Part shown: positions 29,215-35,908 of the stretch, piece after piece
Layout: every line of letters begins with the position of its first letter
Position numbering within the stretch: position 1 is the first letter of the stretch
Source: Candidatus Alloscybalousia intestinigallinarum
Lineage (GTDB): Bacteria > Bacillota_I > Bacilli_A > RF39 > UBA660
Assembly (NCBI GenBank): GCA_018716115.1
Contig: DVKF01000065.1
Span: forward strand, 1-47,841
Length of the DNA stretch: 47,841 bases
Direction of reading: 5' to 3'
Position numbers and translations under genes: made by a program
Notes under the pieces: model-generated
Databases searched by the model: none
The model's input: the letters and a program-made list of their open reading frames with translations, nothing else
What the model was told of the DNA's origin: nothing

Positions 29215-29228
29215 CCTTTCGTACTCAT

Positions 29229-29257
29229 ATAATACAGAATTTTTAAAAATAATGCAA
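29229..29257 (-). promoter_or_regulatory. Promoter of ybxB-rpoB-rpoC
   Basis: Minus strand TTGCAT (29252-29257), 17 bases, TATTAT (29229-29234). Both hexamers and the spacing are the same as in the rplK promoter at 31875-31903. Confidence 0.75.
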
Positions 29258-29362
29258 CATATTTTTTACTTTTTTTCAAGTAGTTAGACAAAATTTTACG
29301 CATTTTGTTTTTTGACATCTTCTAAATTTATAAATTTCTAATTATCTTCTTACTATATTAAA

Positions 29363-29395
29363 CAAAAAAAACGAACTGAACTCGTCAATTCGTTT
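29363..29395 (-). terminator. Intrinsic terminator after rplL
   Basis: AAACGAA/TTCGTTT stem (29389-29395 as TTCGTTT and 29369-29375 on the plus strand) with a 13-base loop and an eight-T tail on the minus strand. It separates rplJL from ybxB-rpoBC. Confidence 0.75.
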
Positions 29396-29414
29396 CTACA
29401 CCGTCAAATATCTC

Positions 29415-29786
29415 TTACTTGAATTCAACAGTAGCGCCAGCTTCTTCAAGCTTAGCTTTAATTTCGTTAGCTTCGTCTTTAGAAATGTTTTCTTTGATTG
29501 TACCATTGTTATCAACGATATCCTTAGATTCTTTTAATCCTAATCCAGTAATTTCACGAACTACTTTGATAACGTTAACTTTAGCAGCACCAGCTTCAGT
29601 AAGTACTACAGTAACAGTAGAACTTTCTTCTTCTTGGCTAGCTCCACCAGCTACTGGAGCAGCAACAGCTACAGCACTTGGATCTACACCAAATTCCTCT
29701 TTCATTGCATCTACTAATTCTTTAATTTCTAAAAGACTCATTTCTTTTAAGCTTTCAATAAAGCTCTCTTTTGTTAATTTTGCCAT
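29415..29786 (-). CDS. rplL: 50S ribosomal protein L7/L12
   Basis: 123 residues. N-terminal dimerisation helices ([25 protein letters not shown]), an Ala/Gly/Val-rich hinge ([13 protein letters not shown]), and a C-terminal domain with [23 protein letters not shown] and [18 protein letters not shown]. It forms the stalk that recruits translation GTPases and binds L10, encoded just upstream. The ATG follows AAGGAGG by eight bases. Confidence 0.98.
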   Translation of the reverse strand: MAKLTKESFIESLKEMSLLEIKELVDAMKEEFGVDPSAVAVAAPVAGGASQEEESSTVTVVLTEAGAAKVNVIKVVREITGLGLKESKDIVDNNGTIKENISKDEANEIKAKLEEAGATVEFK

Positions 29787-29826
29787 TATTTTTTCCTCCT
29801 TATTTTAATTTTTATTATTGATAGGA

Positions 29827-30321
29827 CTATTCGCCTTCTTTTTGTTTACCATACAAATCCAAACAGATTGATAAATCTCTTGGGATCGCAATCATAGCTC
29901 CAGCCAACATTGTAAGTAATCCTTCGCGTGATGGAATAGTTGCAAGTTGAGCAAGTTTTGCTTCGTCTGAAATTTCTCCATCGACAATTCCAACCTTTAA
30001 TACTAAAGCTGGATGTGTCTTAGCAAATTCAGATAATACTTTAATTGGAGCAATCTGATCAGAACTAAATGCCAAAGCACTAGGACCATTTAATGATTCG
30101 TCTAACTGAATATCTAAATCATGAAAAGCACGATTCATTAACGTATTTTTATATACTTTATAATCTGATCCAACTTCACGTAAACTTCTTCTTAGTTCCT
30201 TAGATTCGCTATCGGTAAGACCACGATAATCGAATAATACGATTGTTGATGCATCTGATACTGTTTGTTTAATCTCATCGATAACTGCTTGCTTTTGTTC
30301 TAAGATTTTAGCACTTGCCAT
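29827..30321 (-). CDS. rplJ: 50S ribosomal protein L10
   Basis: 164 residues, usual size. Begins ASAKILEQKQAVIDEIK and contains STIVLFDYRGLTDSESKELRRSLRE near 31, YKVYKNTLMNRA near 56 and LLTMLAGAM near 138, the L10 landmarks. It anchors L7/L12 dimers to 23S rRNA. The start follows AGGAGGTGTTTT. It is preceded by an L10 leader RNA with an attenuator (30354-30450), so expression is probably autoregulated by L10 or L10(L12)4 as in other Firmicutes. Confidence 0.97.
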   Translation of the reverse strand: MASAKILEQKQAVIDEIKQTVSDASTIVLFDYRGLTDSESKELRRSLREVGSDYKVYKNTLMNRAFHDLDIQLDESLNGPSALAFSSDQIAPIKVLSEFAKTHPALVLKVGIVDGEISDEAKLAQLATIPSREGLLTMLAGAMIAIPRDLSICLDLYGKQKEGE

Positions 30322-30353
30322 AAAACACCTCCTATTATTTTTAGAGGTACCAT

Positions 30354-30450
30354 ATAAAAAGTTCTCAGACTACCTGAGAACTTAAATAAACTTTTCTGAA
30401 GTCCTCGGTAGGATTTACTTATCTACCTACTGTCTATGGCACCAACAAAT
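30354..30450 (-). ncRNA. L10 ribosomal protein leader with attenuator hairpin
   Basis: On the minus strand the leader contains GTTGGTGCCATAGACAG, GGTAG...CCTACCGAGGA and then a perfect 10-bp terminator stem AAGTTCTCAG/CTGAGAACTT (30374-30383 with 30359-30368) followed by TTTTT. The CCTACCGAGG core and the position before rplJL match the L10 leader family of Firmicutes. L10 binding is expected to favour termination (known for the family; the exact switch here is inferred). Confidence 0.85.
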
Positions 30451-30457
30451 TACACTT

Positions 30458-30486
30458 ATTATATATGATTATTTTTTATTTGTCAA
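30458..30486 (-). promoter_or_regulatory. Consensus promoter of rplJ-rplL
   Basis: Minus strand TTGACA (30481-30486), 17 bases, TATAAT (30458-30463): both hexamers are exact SigA consensus. The -35 box overlaps the end of rplA. Transcription would start at about 30451, the 5' end of the L10 leader. Confidence 0.88.
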
Positions 30487-31174
30487 AAGAATTTACTAAA
30501 ATTTTAATTCCTGGACCCATCGTTGTCGTAATAGCAACATTTTTGATATAATCACCTTTTACACTAGCAGGTTTAACTTTTAAGATTGTAGCCATAAAAG
30601 CATTTAAATTATCTAATAATTGTTCTTCCGTAAAAGATACTTTTCCGATAATACCATGAACATTACCAAAACTATCTGTTCTGTATTCAACACGTCCAGC
30701 TTTTACTTCGCTTACTGCTTTAGCTACATCCGTAGTAACTGTACCAGTCTTAGGATTTGGCATAAGACCTTTAGGTCCTAATACTCTACCTAATTTACCA
30801 AGAAGTGGCATCATATCAGGAGTCGCGATCATAACATCAAAATCGAACCAATTTTCTTTTTCGATCTTTTCTAGCATATCAACGTCTCCAACGTAATCAG
30901 CACCAGCTTCCTCTGCTTTCTTAGCATTATCTCCTTTAGCGATAACTAAAACTTTCTTAGTCTTACCTGTACCGTGTGGTAATACGATAGCTCCTCTTAA
31001 TTGTTGATCAGCTTTCTTTGTATCAAGATTAAGTCTAACAGCTACTTCGACACTACCATCAAACTTGCTAATAGAAGTTTCTTTAGCTAGTTTAATTGCC
31101 TCTTCTTTAGTATAAGCTTTTCCTTTCTCAATCTTTCCTAAAGCTTCAACATATTTCTTTCCTCTTTGTTTCAC
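30476..31174 (-). CDS. rplA: 50S ribosomal protein L1
   Basis: 232 residues from a GTG at 31174, seven bases after AGGAGG. Signatures: [46 protein letters not shown] (45-75), [30 protein letters not shown] near 117-147, and [21 protein letters not shown] at the end. It forms the mobile L1 stalk and is a translational repressor of its own operon in many bacteria. An L1-type RNA element overlaps its ribosome binding region. Confidence 0.97.
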   Translation of the reverse strand: MKQRGKKYVEALGKIEKGKAYTKEEAIKLAKETSISKFDGSVEVAVRLNLDTKKADQQLRGAIVLPHGTGKTKKVLVIAKGDNAKKAEEAGADYVGDVDMLEKIEKENWFDFDVMIATPDMMPLLGKLGRVLGPKGLMPNPKTGTVTTDVAKAVSEVKAGRVEYRTDSFGNVHGIIGKVSFTEEQLLDNLNAFMATILKVKPASVKGDYIKNVAITTTMGPGIKILVNSFDK

Positions 31175-31185
31175 TTTAATTCCTC

Positions 31186-31257
31186 CTTATGTGGTTCGCA
31201 AATTTTTTTGCATTAACGAGCGGATATCTCTCCCACATAGGTATTTTACCTATATGT
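31186..31257 (-). promoter_or_regulatory. L1-type autoregulatory leader between rplK and rplA
   Basis: Reading the minus strand, CTATGTGGGAGAG (5' side, to 31240) can pair through CTATGTGG with CCACATAAG (31186-31194), enclosing a GCAAA-AAAA-TTTGC hairpin and ending directly at AGGAGG. The same 5' segment can instead pair with an upstream ATAGGTA (hairpin ATAGGTA-AAA-TACCTAT), giving two exclusive folds. A GTGGGA...GAACCAC frame with unpaired purines resembles L1-binding mRNA sites. Family assignment is by eye. Confidence 0.65.
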
Positions 31258-31273
31258 CTATTTATCTAAATAA

Positions 31274-31699
31274 TTAATCTACGATTTCAATTCCCATATT
31301 ACGTGCTGTACCAGCCACAATTTTCATTGCTTCGTCTACAGTATAAGCATTCAAATCAGGCAATTTAGTCTCAGCAATTTCCTTCAACTGACTTGTCGTA
31401 ATTTTTCCAACGACACCGTCTGCCTTTTTGCTTGCTCCTTTTTGAATATTGGCAGCTTTCTTAAGCAAGAATGGTACTGGTGGAGTTTTTACTACGAAAT
31501 CGAAACTTCTGTCATCATAAACAGTAATTTCAACTGGTAAAATATCTCCCATCTTGTCTTTAGTCGCATCATTATATTTTGTACAAAACTCTTGTAAGTT
31601 GATTCCCGCAGGACCCAACACCGTACCAACTGGTGGAGCAGGTGTTGCTTTTCCAGCTACAACTTGTAATTTAATTTTTCTCACAACTTCTTTTGCCAC
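31274..31699 (-). CDS. rplK: 50S ribosomal protein L11
   Basis: 141 residues, the standard L11 length, from a GTG at 31699, eight bases after AGGAGG; a GTG three codons upstream lies inside that Shine-Dalgarno. N-terminal [32 protein letters not shown] (thiostrepton/rRNA region with the conserved prolines), [18 protein letters not shown], and C-terminal [19 protein letters not shown]. It forms part of the GTPase-associated centre and is needed for RelA-type signalling. It has its own promoter and a long unusual leader. Confidence 0.97.
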   Translation of the reverse strand: MAKEVVRKIKLQVVAGKATPAPPVGTVLGPAGINLQEFCTKYNDATKDKMGDILPVEITVYDDRSFDFVVKTPPVPFLLKKAANIQKGASKKADGVVGKITTSQLKEIAETKLPDLNAYTVDEAMKIVAGTARNMGIEIVD

Positions 31700-31730
31700 G
31701 AAAAACACCTCCTATAAAATAATTTCGTTT

Positions 31731-31840
31731 TCGCGAGTGGTTCTAATAGCATTTCAGCTTTTCATACTTTTCATATTTTTCATACTTTCAGCTTTTCATA
31801 TTTTTCATACTTTTCATATTTGATATCCGTGCTTCCCACT
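31731..31840 (-). promoter_or_regulatory. L1-type leader of rplK, enlarged by internal tandem repeats
   Basis: On the minus strand AAGTGGGAAGC (5') and GAACCACTCGC (3') bracket the element, matching the GTGGGAGAG...GCGAACCAC frame before rplA; GATATC occurs in both. Between the arms lies a 70-base purine-rich repeat tract (31750-31821). Transcript start is near 31868, and rplK starts at 31699. Similarity of the two leaders is seen; binding of L1 is inferred. Confidence 0.55.
31750..31821 (-). repeat. Short tandem repeats in the rplK leader
   Basis: On the minus strand six 9-base units TATGAAAAG/TATGAAAAA occur in two blocks of three, each block ending in CTGAAA. The two blocks form a higher-order duplication of about 31 bases. 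There is no open frame of note. Confidence 0.85.
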
Positions 31841-31874
31841 TAATTTCAACTATATAATTAAATATAGCTCCTAA

Positions 31875-31903
31875 ATAATATCACTTTTTTTTCTAAAATG
31901 CAA
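31875..31903 (-). promoter_or_regulatory. Promoter of rplK-rplA
   Basis: Minus strand TTGCAT (31898-31903), 17 bases, TATTAT (31875-31880). It lies between the hypothetical gene at 31908 and the repeat-bearing leader. Confidence 0.75.
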
Positions 31904-31907
31904 GATT

Positions 31908-32300
31908 TTATTTGTTTTTATTAGATCTATGTTGGGGATTATCATAAGTTGTTGTTTTACAATCCAAAATTTCTAAAACTTTCCTGAAGTCCTGACGGGT
32001 ATATTCAACCAATTTTTCTTCCAGTATATCATGAGGCATTTGAAATTTTTCTTCGACGGCTTTAAAATCAAAATTCATGGAATTTCCCATTTCCTGAAAC
32101 AAAGCCAAATCATTAGGAAAACGAAAAGTATTTAAAAAGATTTTCGTTTCCCAATCATTTAATTGATTATTTTCTAAATTAGCTTCAAGGATATCTTCAC
32201 GTTGTTGTTGAGATAATCCAGAAGTCAACACCACTAAGCTATATGCGCGTAATTTTAAAGCACAGTAACGCTCATTAGGGATTGGTTGTTCAAACTTCAT
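31908..32300 (-). CDS. Hypothetical protein inserted between nusG and rplK
   Basis: 130 residues starting two bases after the nusG stop, so translationally coupled; the ATG is preceded by GGATAAAG. No signal peptide or membrane segment. Predicted mostly helical, with ERYCALKLRAYSLVVLTSG, a middle part NDWETKIFLNTFRFPNDLALF and EEKFQMPHDILEEKLVEY. The last segment resembles the C-terminal helices of ImmA/IrrE-type proteins ('...F.vP.d.l..Kl..Y'), but there is no HExxH zinc motif, so any link is tentative. The tail is basic and polar. Bacillus has no gene in this position. It would be made in step with NusG and SecE. Confidence 0.6.
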   Translation of the reverse strand: MKFEQPIPNERYCALKLRAYSLVVLTSGLSQQQREDILEANLENNQLNDWETKIFLNTFRFPNDLALFQEMGNSMNFDFKAVEEKFQMPHDILEEKLVEYTRQDFRKVLEILDCKTTTYDNPQHRSNKNK

Positions 32301-32302
32301 CT

Positions 32303-32842
32303 TTATCCAGCAACCTCGATTTCAGAGATAGCTACTTCAACAGAAGTTTCTTGACCAAACAAATCAACATTTAGCATTACCTTTTGATTAGGGGCATCTA
32401 CTTCCTCAATTGTACCAAACATTCCTGCAAATGGACCGCTAATAATTCTAACTTTTGTACCGGCTACTAATTCTTTGTTAACATCAATTCTACTGATGCC
32501 CATACTATTTAAGACCTTATCAACTTCTTGTGGTTGTAATGGGGTTGGTTTAGCTCCCTTACCACTAGAACCAATAAATCCAGTAACACCAGGAGTATTA
32601 CGAACCACATACCATGCTTCGTCACTCATTACCATTTCTACAAGAATATAACCAGGAAACAATTTTTTTACTTTTTCTTTTTTAACGCCATCTTTTTCCT
32701 CGATAACCTTTTCCTCAGGAACAACGACACGGAAAATATAATCTTTCATGTCCATGCTTTGCGCACGCATTTCTAGTTTCTCTTTAACCTTATTTTCATG
32801 TCCAGAATAAGTATTAACGACATACCATTGTTTTTCCATCAC
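32303..32842 (-). CDS. nusG: Transcription termination/antitermination factor NusG
   Basis: 179 residues, usual for the family. NGN domain begins KQWYVVNTYSGHENKVKEKLE and contains KLFPGYILVEMVM and WYVVRNTPGVTGFIG; the KOW domain has GTKVRIISGPFAGMFGTIEEVD and ends VSVEVAISEIE-like. It binds RNA polymerase and modulates pausing and transcription-translation coupling. The ATG is placed one base after the secE stop, with GGGGGTG inside secE's end. Order secE-nusG is standard. Confidence 0.97.
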   Translation of the reverse strand: MMEKQWYVVNTYSGHENKVKEKLEMRAQSMDMKDYIFRVVVPEEKVIEEKDGVKKEKVKKLFPGYILVEMVMSDEAWYVVRNTPGVTGFIGSSGKGAKPTPLQPQEVDKVLNSMGISRIDVNKELVAGTKVRIISGPFAGMFGTIEEVDAPNQKVMLNVDLFGQETSVEVAISEIEVAG

Positions 32843-33208
32843 TTACACCCCCAATAGAATAGCCATAATCATATCGATAATAAAGAAGAATATTGCGAAG
32901 AAAATAACAAATACAATTGTCGCAACTGAATATTTAACCATATCCTTACGACTAGGCCACTTTACCTTAGAAACTTCCTTTTTTACCTCACTAAAGAATG
33001 TAAACACAGGATTTTTCTTTTTTGTCTTTTTTACTTTCTTTTCCTTATCTTTCTTCTTATCTGTATTTTTTACTACTTTGTCATTTTTATTCTTCTTCGA
33101 ATTAGACTGTTCCTTATCCTTTCCACTATTTTTTTTCTTCTTTTGGATCTTTTCCATCTCTTCGTTGATATCGACAACTTCTCTAGTTGACTTTACCACT
33201 TTTGCCAT
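32843..33208 (-). CDS. secE: Preprotein translocase subunit SecE with a long Lys-rich N-terminal extension
   Basis: 121 residues, about twice the ~60 residues of most Firmicute SecE. Residues 60-121 are a normal SecE: FFSEVKKEVSKVKWPSRKDMVKYSVATIV followed by one membrane helix (VIFFAIFFFIIDMIMAILLGV). Residues 18-60 are low-complexity Lys/Asn/Asp sequence (IQKKKKNSGKDKEQSNSKK and similar), cytosolic and probably disordered. SecE clamps SecY in the translocon. The start follows AAGGTGGG. Other membrane proteins in the window carry comparable Lys-rich tails. Confidence 0.92.
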   Translation of the reverse strand: MAKVVKSTREVVDINEEMEKIQKKKKNSGKDKEQSNSKKNKNDKVVKNTDKKKDKEKKVKKTKKKNPVFTFFSEVKKEVSKVKWPSRKDMVKYSVATIVFVIFFAIFFFIIDMIMAILLGV

Positions 33209-33234
33209 AAATAACCCACCTTCATTTTATCAAA

Positions 33235-33255
33235 ATAAAAACACCTTTCGTGTTC
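33235..33255 (-). terminator. Weak terminator between the kinase-like gene and secE
   Basis: AACAC-GAAAG-GTGTT (33250-33254 with 33240-33244) followed by TTTATTTTG on the minus strand. The stem is only five pairs, so it may be partial, with secE-nusG served by read-through or by an unseen promoter. Confidence 0.4.
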
Positions 33256-33287
33256 AGCATAACCATATCACACAAAAGGGTTAAAAG

Positions 33288-33929
33288 TCAAGAAAATATT
33301 GTAGAAAACGAGAATAAAAACCAAATTCCTAACAACAATAAAGAACCGACCAAACTTGTCATTAAAATGTAATTTGCATAACCACTATTATTTTTCTCAC
33401 TCATCATTCGCCCAGCTAAAGTACTTTTACTGTAACTTTTTTGATTAGAATACATACTAGCTTGATTAGAACTCATCTTCCTATCGATATAATCACTAAA
33501 ATATTGAACCGGAAGATTAGGTAGAGAATAATCTAACTGAAAAATAGATGCATAATAATCGACATCCTCTTCAGGAAAATACCCCTTAAAATCATGAAAA
33601 TACATACTGATCACTTCTGGATTTAACAATCCATTTTCCAAATTATAATCAGGAAGATACAAACAAAAAGCCAAATCAGCCATCCATAAAAGATTAGCCA
33701 CTTTAATATTTTGTTGATCTTCTTCATTAGGAAGAAAACGACGAATAGAAGAAAACATCGGCATACGTGTATCTTCAGTAATATAAATAGTATTTGGATC
33801 AAAACTAGTGACAAAGCCACCACTTTCATGAATTTCTTTCAACATAGAATCTAGCTTATACAAAAACTCTCTTTTATAATCCATCGACATAGAAGAAAGT
33901 CCAAATTCAACAATCGTTTTCTTCTCCAT
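33288..33929 (-). CDS. Tail-anchored protein with a degenerate kinase-like segment
   Basis: 213 residues. A single membrane helix lies at the very C-terminus (about 188-210, YILMTSLVGSLLLLGIWFLFS), so the body faces the cytosol. Residues 24-50 read LDSMLKEIHESGGFVTSFDP then NTIYIT: the spacing H..G....DPNTIYI fits the catalytic-loop region of Ser/Thr kinases (H..G..HRD.KP.NI), with VTS where HRD should be. No glycine-rich loop or DFG is visible. It resembles the idea of a pseudokinase such as EssB/YukC rather than a clear homologue. It lies between sigH and secE, where Bacillus has rpmG. Confidence 0.55.
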   Translation of the reverse strand: MEKKTIVEFGLSSMSMDYKREFLYKLDSMLKEIHESGGFVTSFDPNTIYITEDTRMPMFSSIRRFLPNEEDQQNIKVANLLWMADLAFCLYLPDYNLENGLLNPEVISMYFHDFKGYFPEEDVDYYASIFQLDYSLPNLPVQYFSDYIDRKMSSNQASMYSNQKSYSKSTLAGRMMSEKNNSGYANYILMTSLVGSLLLLGIWFLFSFSTIFS

Positions 33930-33948
33930 ATATTTTCACCCTATTATC

Positions 33949-33975
33949 ATTATATCATACAACGATAAAAGTCAA
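33949..33975 (-). promoter_or_regulatory. Extended -10 promoter of the kinase-like gene
   Basis: Minus strand TGATATAAT (TGnTATAAT) with TATAAT at 33949-33954 and TTGACT at 33970-33975, spacer only 15. The -35 box contains the sigH stop codon. The gene's ATG at 33929 follows GGGTG. Confidence 0.5.
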
Positions 33976-34589
33976 GCTAATAAAAATCGTTTTAATTTTC
34001 TTCTGATTCGATAGATATAATTACTGACATCTTTTAAAGACATACCTAGTAATGAAGCGATATCGATATTGCGAAATCCTGCGGTCTTAAGTTCAAATAT
34101 TTGCGCTTGAACAATATTTAAAGAAAGAGAAAATTGAAATAATTGTTGAACTAAACTTTTCTTTTCTAACTCTGAAACAGGATCTACCGCAACCGGATCA
34201 ACGATGGTATCAATCAACATCAAATCATTCTGTTTATCACTAATAACTTCATATAGAGAAACCATTCTTTGATGAAATAAACATTTTTGAGAAGTAGAAA
34301 CTTTAATAAAATTTTTTAATTTACTTTGAACGGTAATACAAGCAAACGTATAAAATAACGTATTAGAAGATGCTTGATAAGCATGAATAGCTTTAGTTAA
34401 TGCTAAATTAGCTTCTTGATATAAATCATCATACTCTACACCAAATTGACGATAAGCAGAAAAAAAGCGACTAGCTATTTGCCGAAGAAGAGGCTGATAT
34501 TTATCATATAAAATTTGATAGGCATTCTCGTTTTCTTCTTGAACCATATAGACTAATTCATAATCATTATACTGAGAATAATTCTGCAT
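33972..34589 (-). CDS. sigH: SigH-type alternative sigma-70 factor
   Basis: 205 residues. Region 2 includes NAYQILYDKYQPLLRQIASRF and GVEYDDLYQEANLALTKAIHAY (the DDLxQEA core-binding motif), followed by YTFACITVQSKLKNFIK; region 4 at the end has VQAQIFELKTAGFRNIDIASLLGMSLKDVSNYIYRIRRKLKRFL, a helix-turn-helix for -35 recognition. Length and position (rlmB-sigH-...-secE) match B. subtilis sigH, which controls early stationary phase, competence and sporulation entry. What it controls here is unknown. It starts two bases after the rlmB stop, so coupled translation is likely. Confidence 0.85.
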   Translation of the reverse strand: MQNYSQYNDYELVYMVQEENENAYQILYDKYQPLLRQIASRFFSAYRQFGVEYDDLYQEANLALTKAIHAYQASSNTLFYTFACITVQSKLKNFIKVSTSQKCLFHQRMVSLYEVISDKQNDLMLIDTIVDPVAVDPVSELEKKSLVQQLFQFSLSLNIVQAQIFELKTAGFRNIDIASLLGMSLKDVSNYIYRIRRKLKRFLLA

Positions 34590-34591
34590 AC

Positions 34592-35293
34592 CTATCCTTT
34601 CTTATGCCTAATCACCTCGTATATCATAATGCCAGCAGCAACTGAGGCGTTTAGACTATTAACTTTACCATACATAGGGATTCTAGCGATAAAATCACAC
34701 GATTCACGCACCAACCGACTCATCCCTGTCCCCTCGTTACCAATAATTAAAGCTATTTTACCAGAATAATCAATATCTCGATAATCTTGACTATCTGTCA
34801 TGTCAGTACCAACAATCCAAAATCCTTTTTTCTTAAGGGCATCGATTGTCTGGTGAAGATTAACAACCTGACAAACAGGAAGATGATAAATCGCACCTGC
34901 ACTTGTCTTTAACACAGTACCATTCACAGTAACGCCCCGATCTTTAGGAAGGATAATTCCATCGACACCAGCCGCTTCTGCCGTTCGAATAATCGCTCCT
35001 AAATTATGAGGGTCTTCCAGATGATCTAAGATAACCAAAAAGCTATCCTCTTCATCAGAAAGTGAATCAAAAGAACAATAACTAAAATCCTCTACATCTA
35101 AAATTATACCTTGATGTACACCATTTACAAGTCGATCTAATTCGTTTTTACGCTTATAAATAACCGGAAAATTAAGTTTTCTAATCAAGAAAAGAATTTT
35201 TTCTTCCTTAAACCCTTCCTGTAAATAAACTTTTCGCACTTTTTTTCCATCTGTTAAATATTCAATCGCTACATTTTTTCCATAGACTAACAT
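34592..35293 (-). CDS. rlmB: 23S rRNA (guanosine-2'-O-)-methyltransferase RlmB (TrmH/SpoU family)
   Basis: 233 residues. Short N-terminal substrate-binding domain (VYGKNVAIEYLTDGKKVRKVYLQE), then the SPOUT domain with LDHLEDPHNLGAIIRTAEAAGVDGIILP near 90-115, TSAGAIYHLPV, and the knotted SAM site IALIIGNEGTGMSRL near 187 and MYGKVNSLNASVAAGIMIYE near 210. It methylates G2251-equivalent in 23S rRNA (family knowledge). Its ATG lies inside the last codons of mrnC (AGGAGGAAAATTATG), a translational overlap. Confidence 0.94.
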   Translation of the reverse strand: MLVYGKNVAIEYLTDGKKVRKVYLQEGFKEEKILFLIRKLNFPVIYKRKNELDRLVNGVHQGIILDVEDFSYCSFDSLSDEEDSFLVILDHLEDPHNLGAIIRTAEAAGVDGIILPKDRGVTVNGTVLKTSAGAIYHLPVCQVVNLHQTIDALKKKGFWIVGTDMTDSQDYRDIDYSGKIALIIGNEGTGMSRLVRESCDFIARIPMYGKVNSLNASVAAGIMIYEVIRHKKG

Positions 35294-35670
35294 AATTTTC
35301 CTCCTAAAATCATATCCATAATCTCTTGTATTCTCGTATTTCTTCCAATCAAATCCAAATAACCAATTACCGCTTCTAACGCAGTAGCGTGTTTATAAGT
35401 AACCACATCGCAATTTTTAGGATGAGATTTGCTCTTATAATTACGTGCTCTTTTTAAGATATACATTTCTTCTTCTGTAAAAAAATCTAATTCGAGTAAA
35501 CGCTTCAAATACATTGCCTGAGAACGAGCACTGACATATTCTATCGATTTTTCCTGTAGTTGTTTCACATTCCCACCATACGAAGCAATCAAAAAACGAC
35601 GTACATAGTTTTCATAAATAGTATCTCCCAAGTATGCCAAAACTAAAGGATTAATTTCTACTGCTTTCAC
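35287..35670 (-). CDS. mrnC: Mini-ribonuclease III
   Basis: 127 residues from a GTG at 35670 (GGTG seven bases upstream). An in-frame ATG at 35715 is rejected because a promoter (35687-35715) covers it. Contains LAYLGDTIYENYVRRFL near 11, the RNase III signature with catalytic Asp, KSIEYVSARSQAMYL, LKRARNYKSKSHPKNCDVVTYKHATALEAVIGYLDL with the second acidic centre. No dsRNA-binding domain, as expected. It matures 23S rRNA ends. It heads mrnC-rlmB-sigH, as in Bacillus. Confidence 0.93.
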   Translation of the reverse strand: MKAVEINPLVLAYLGDTIYENYVRRFLIASYGGNVKQLQEKSIEYVSARSQAMYLKRLLELDFFTEEEMYILKRARNYKSKSHPKNCDVVTYKHATALEAVIGYLDLIGRNTRIQEIMDMILGGKLC

Positions 35671-35686
35671 TTCAATCACCGTTTTT

Positions 35687-35715
35687 ATTATACCAAGAAG
35701 CGAATCTAGACGCAA
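35687..35715 (-). promoter_or_regulatory. Promoter of mrnC-rlmB-sigH
   Basis: Minus strand TTGCGT (35710-35715), 17 bases, TATAAT (35687-35692), about 17 bases before the GTG. The predicted leader is very short (about ten bases). Confidence 0.6.
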
Positions 35716-35770
35716 ATCTAATAAACATCGCCATTCAGAATAAATCTCCCCTTGATTTTAGATTTTGGTT

Positions 35771-35885
35771 AGCAGACCATTTTCTATTATATCAAAGGAG
35801 GATTTCTTTTTCTCTTAACGCCACCGTTTCTTCAGCTCTCACCCAGATAGCGGGTGGTTTTGTCCTGTTCCTATCCCGAAACGTA
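35771..35885. other. GC-rich intergenic element, possible structured RNA
   Basis: About 115 bases without a credible gene; 35820-35882 is about half G+C, in contrast with the surrounding DNA. Visible pairings are CGTTTC...GAAACG (35825-35830 with 35877-35882), a CACCC/GGGTG hairpin (35840-35844 with 35852-35856), and a GATAG loop that can pair with CTATC (35871-35875), an H-type pseudoknot. Strand is unclear: a poor plus-strand promoter (TTGGTT-17-TATATC, 35765-35793) exists, and on the minus strand it would lie upstream of mrnC. I could not match it to a known RNA. Confidence 0.4.
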
Positions 35886-35908
35886 AAAAAACGATCACTT
35901 TCGATCGT
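35884..35908 (-). terminator. Intrinsic terminator at the end of the zinc peptidase gene
   Basis: ACGATC/GATCGT (35903-35908 with 35891-35896), six-base loop, then seven Ts on the minus strand. It overlaps the stop codon at 35895. Confidence 0.8.

Noticed and set aside
31750-31821. CRISPR-like array
   Set aside because: Units are nine bases and contiguous with no spacers, so this is a tandem repeat inside a leader.
31908-32300. ImmA/IrrE metallopeptidase
   Set aside because: No HExxH motif; only the C-terminal helices look similar, so the call is left as hypothetical.
35771-35885. T-box leader
   Set aside because: GGTGGCG and GAGAGC fragments recall T-box sequences, but there is no AGGGTGGNACCGCG core, no specifier stem that I can build, and the downstream genes are not tRNA-synthetase or amino-acid genes.
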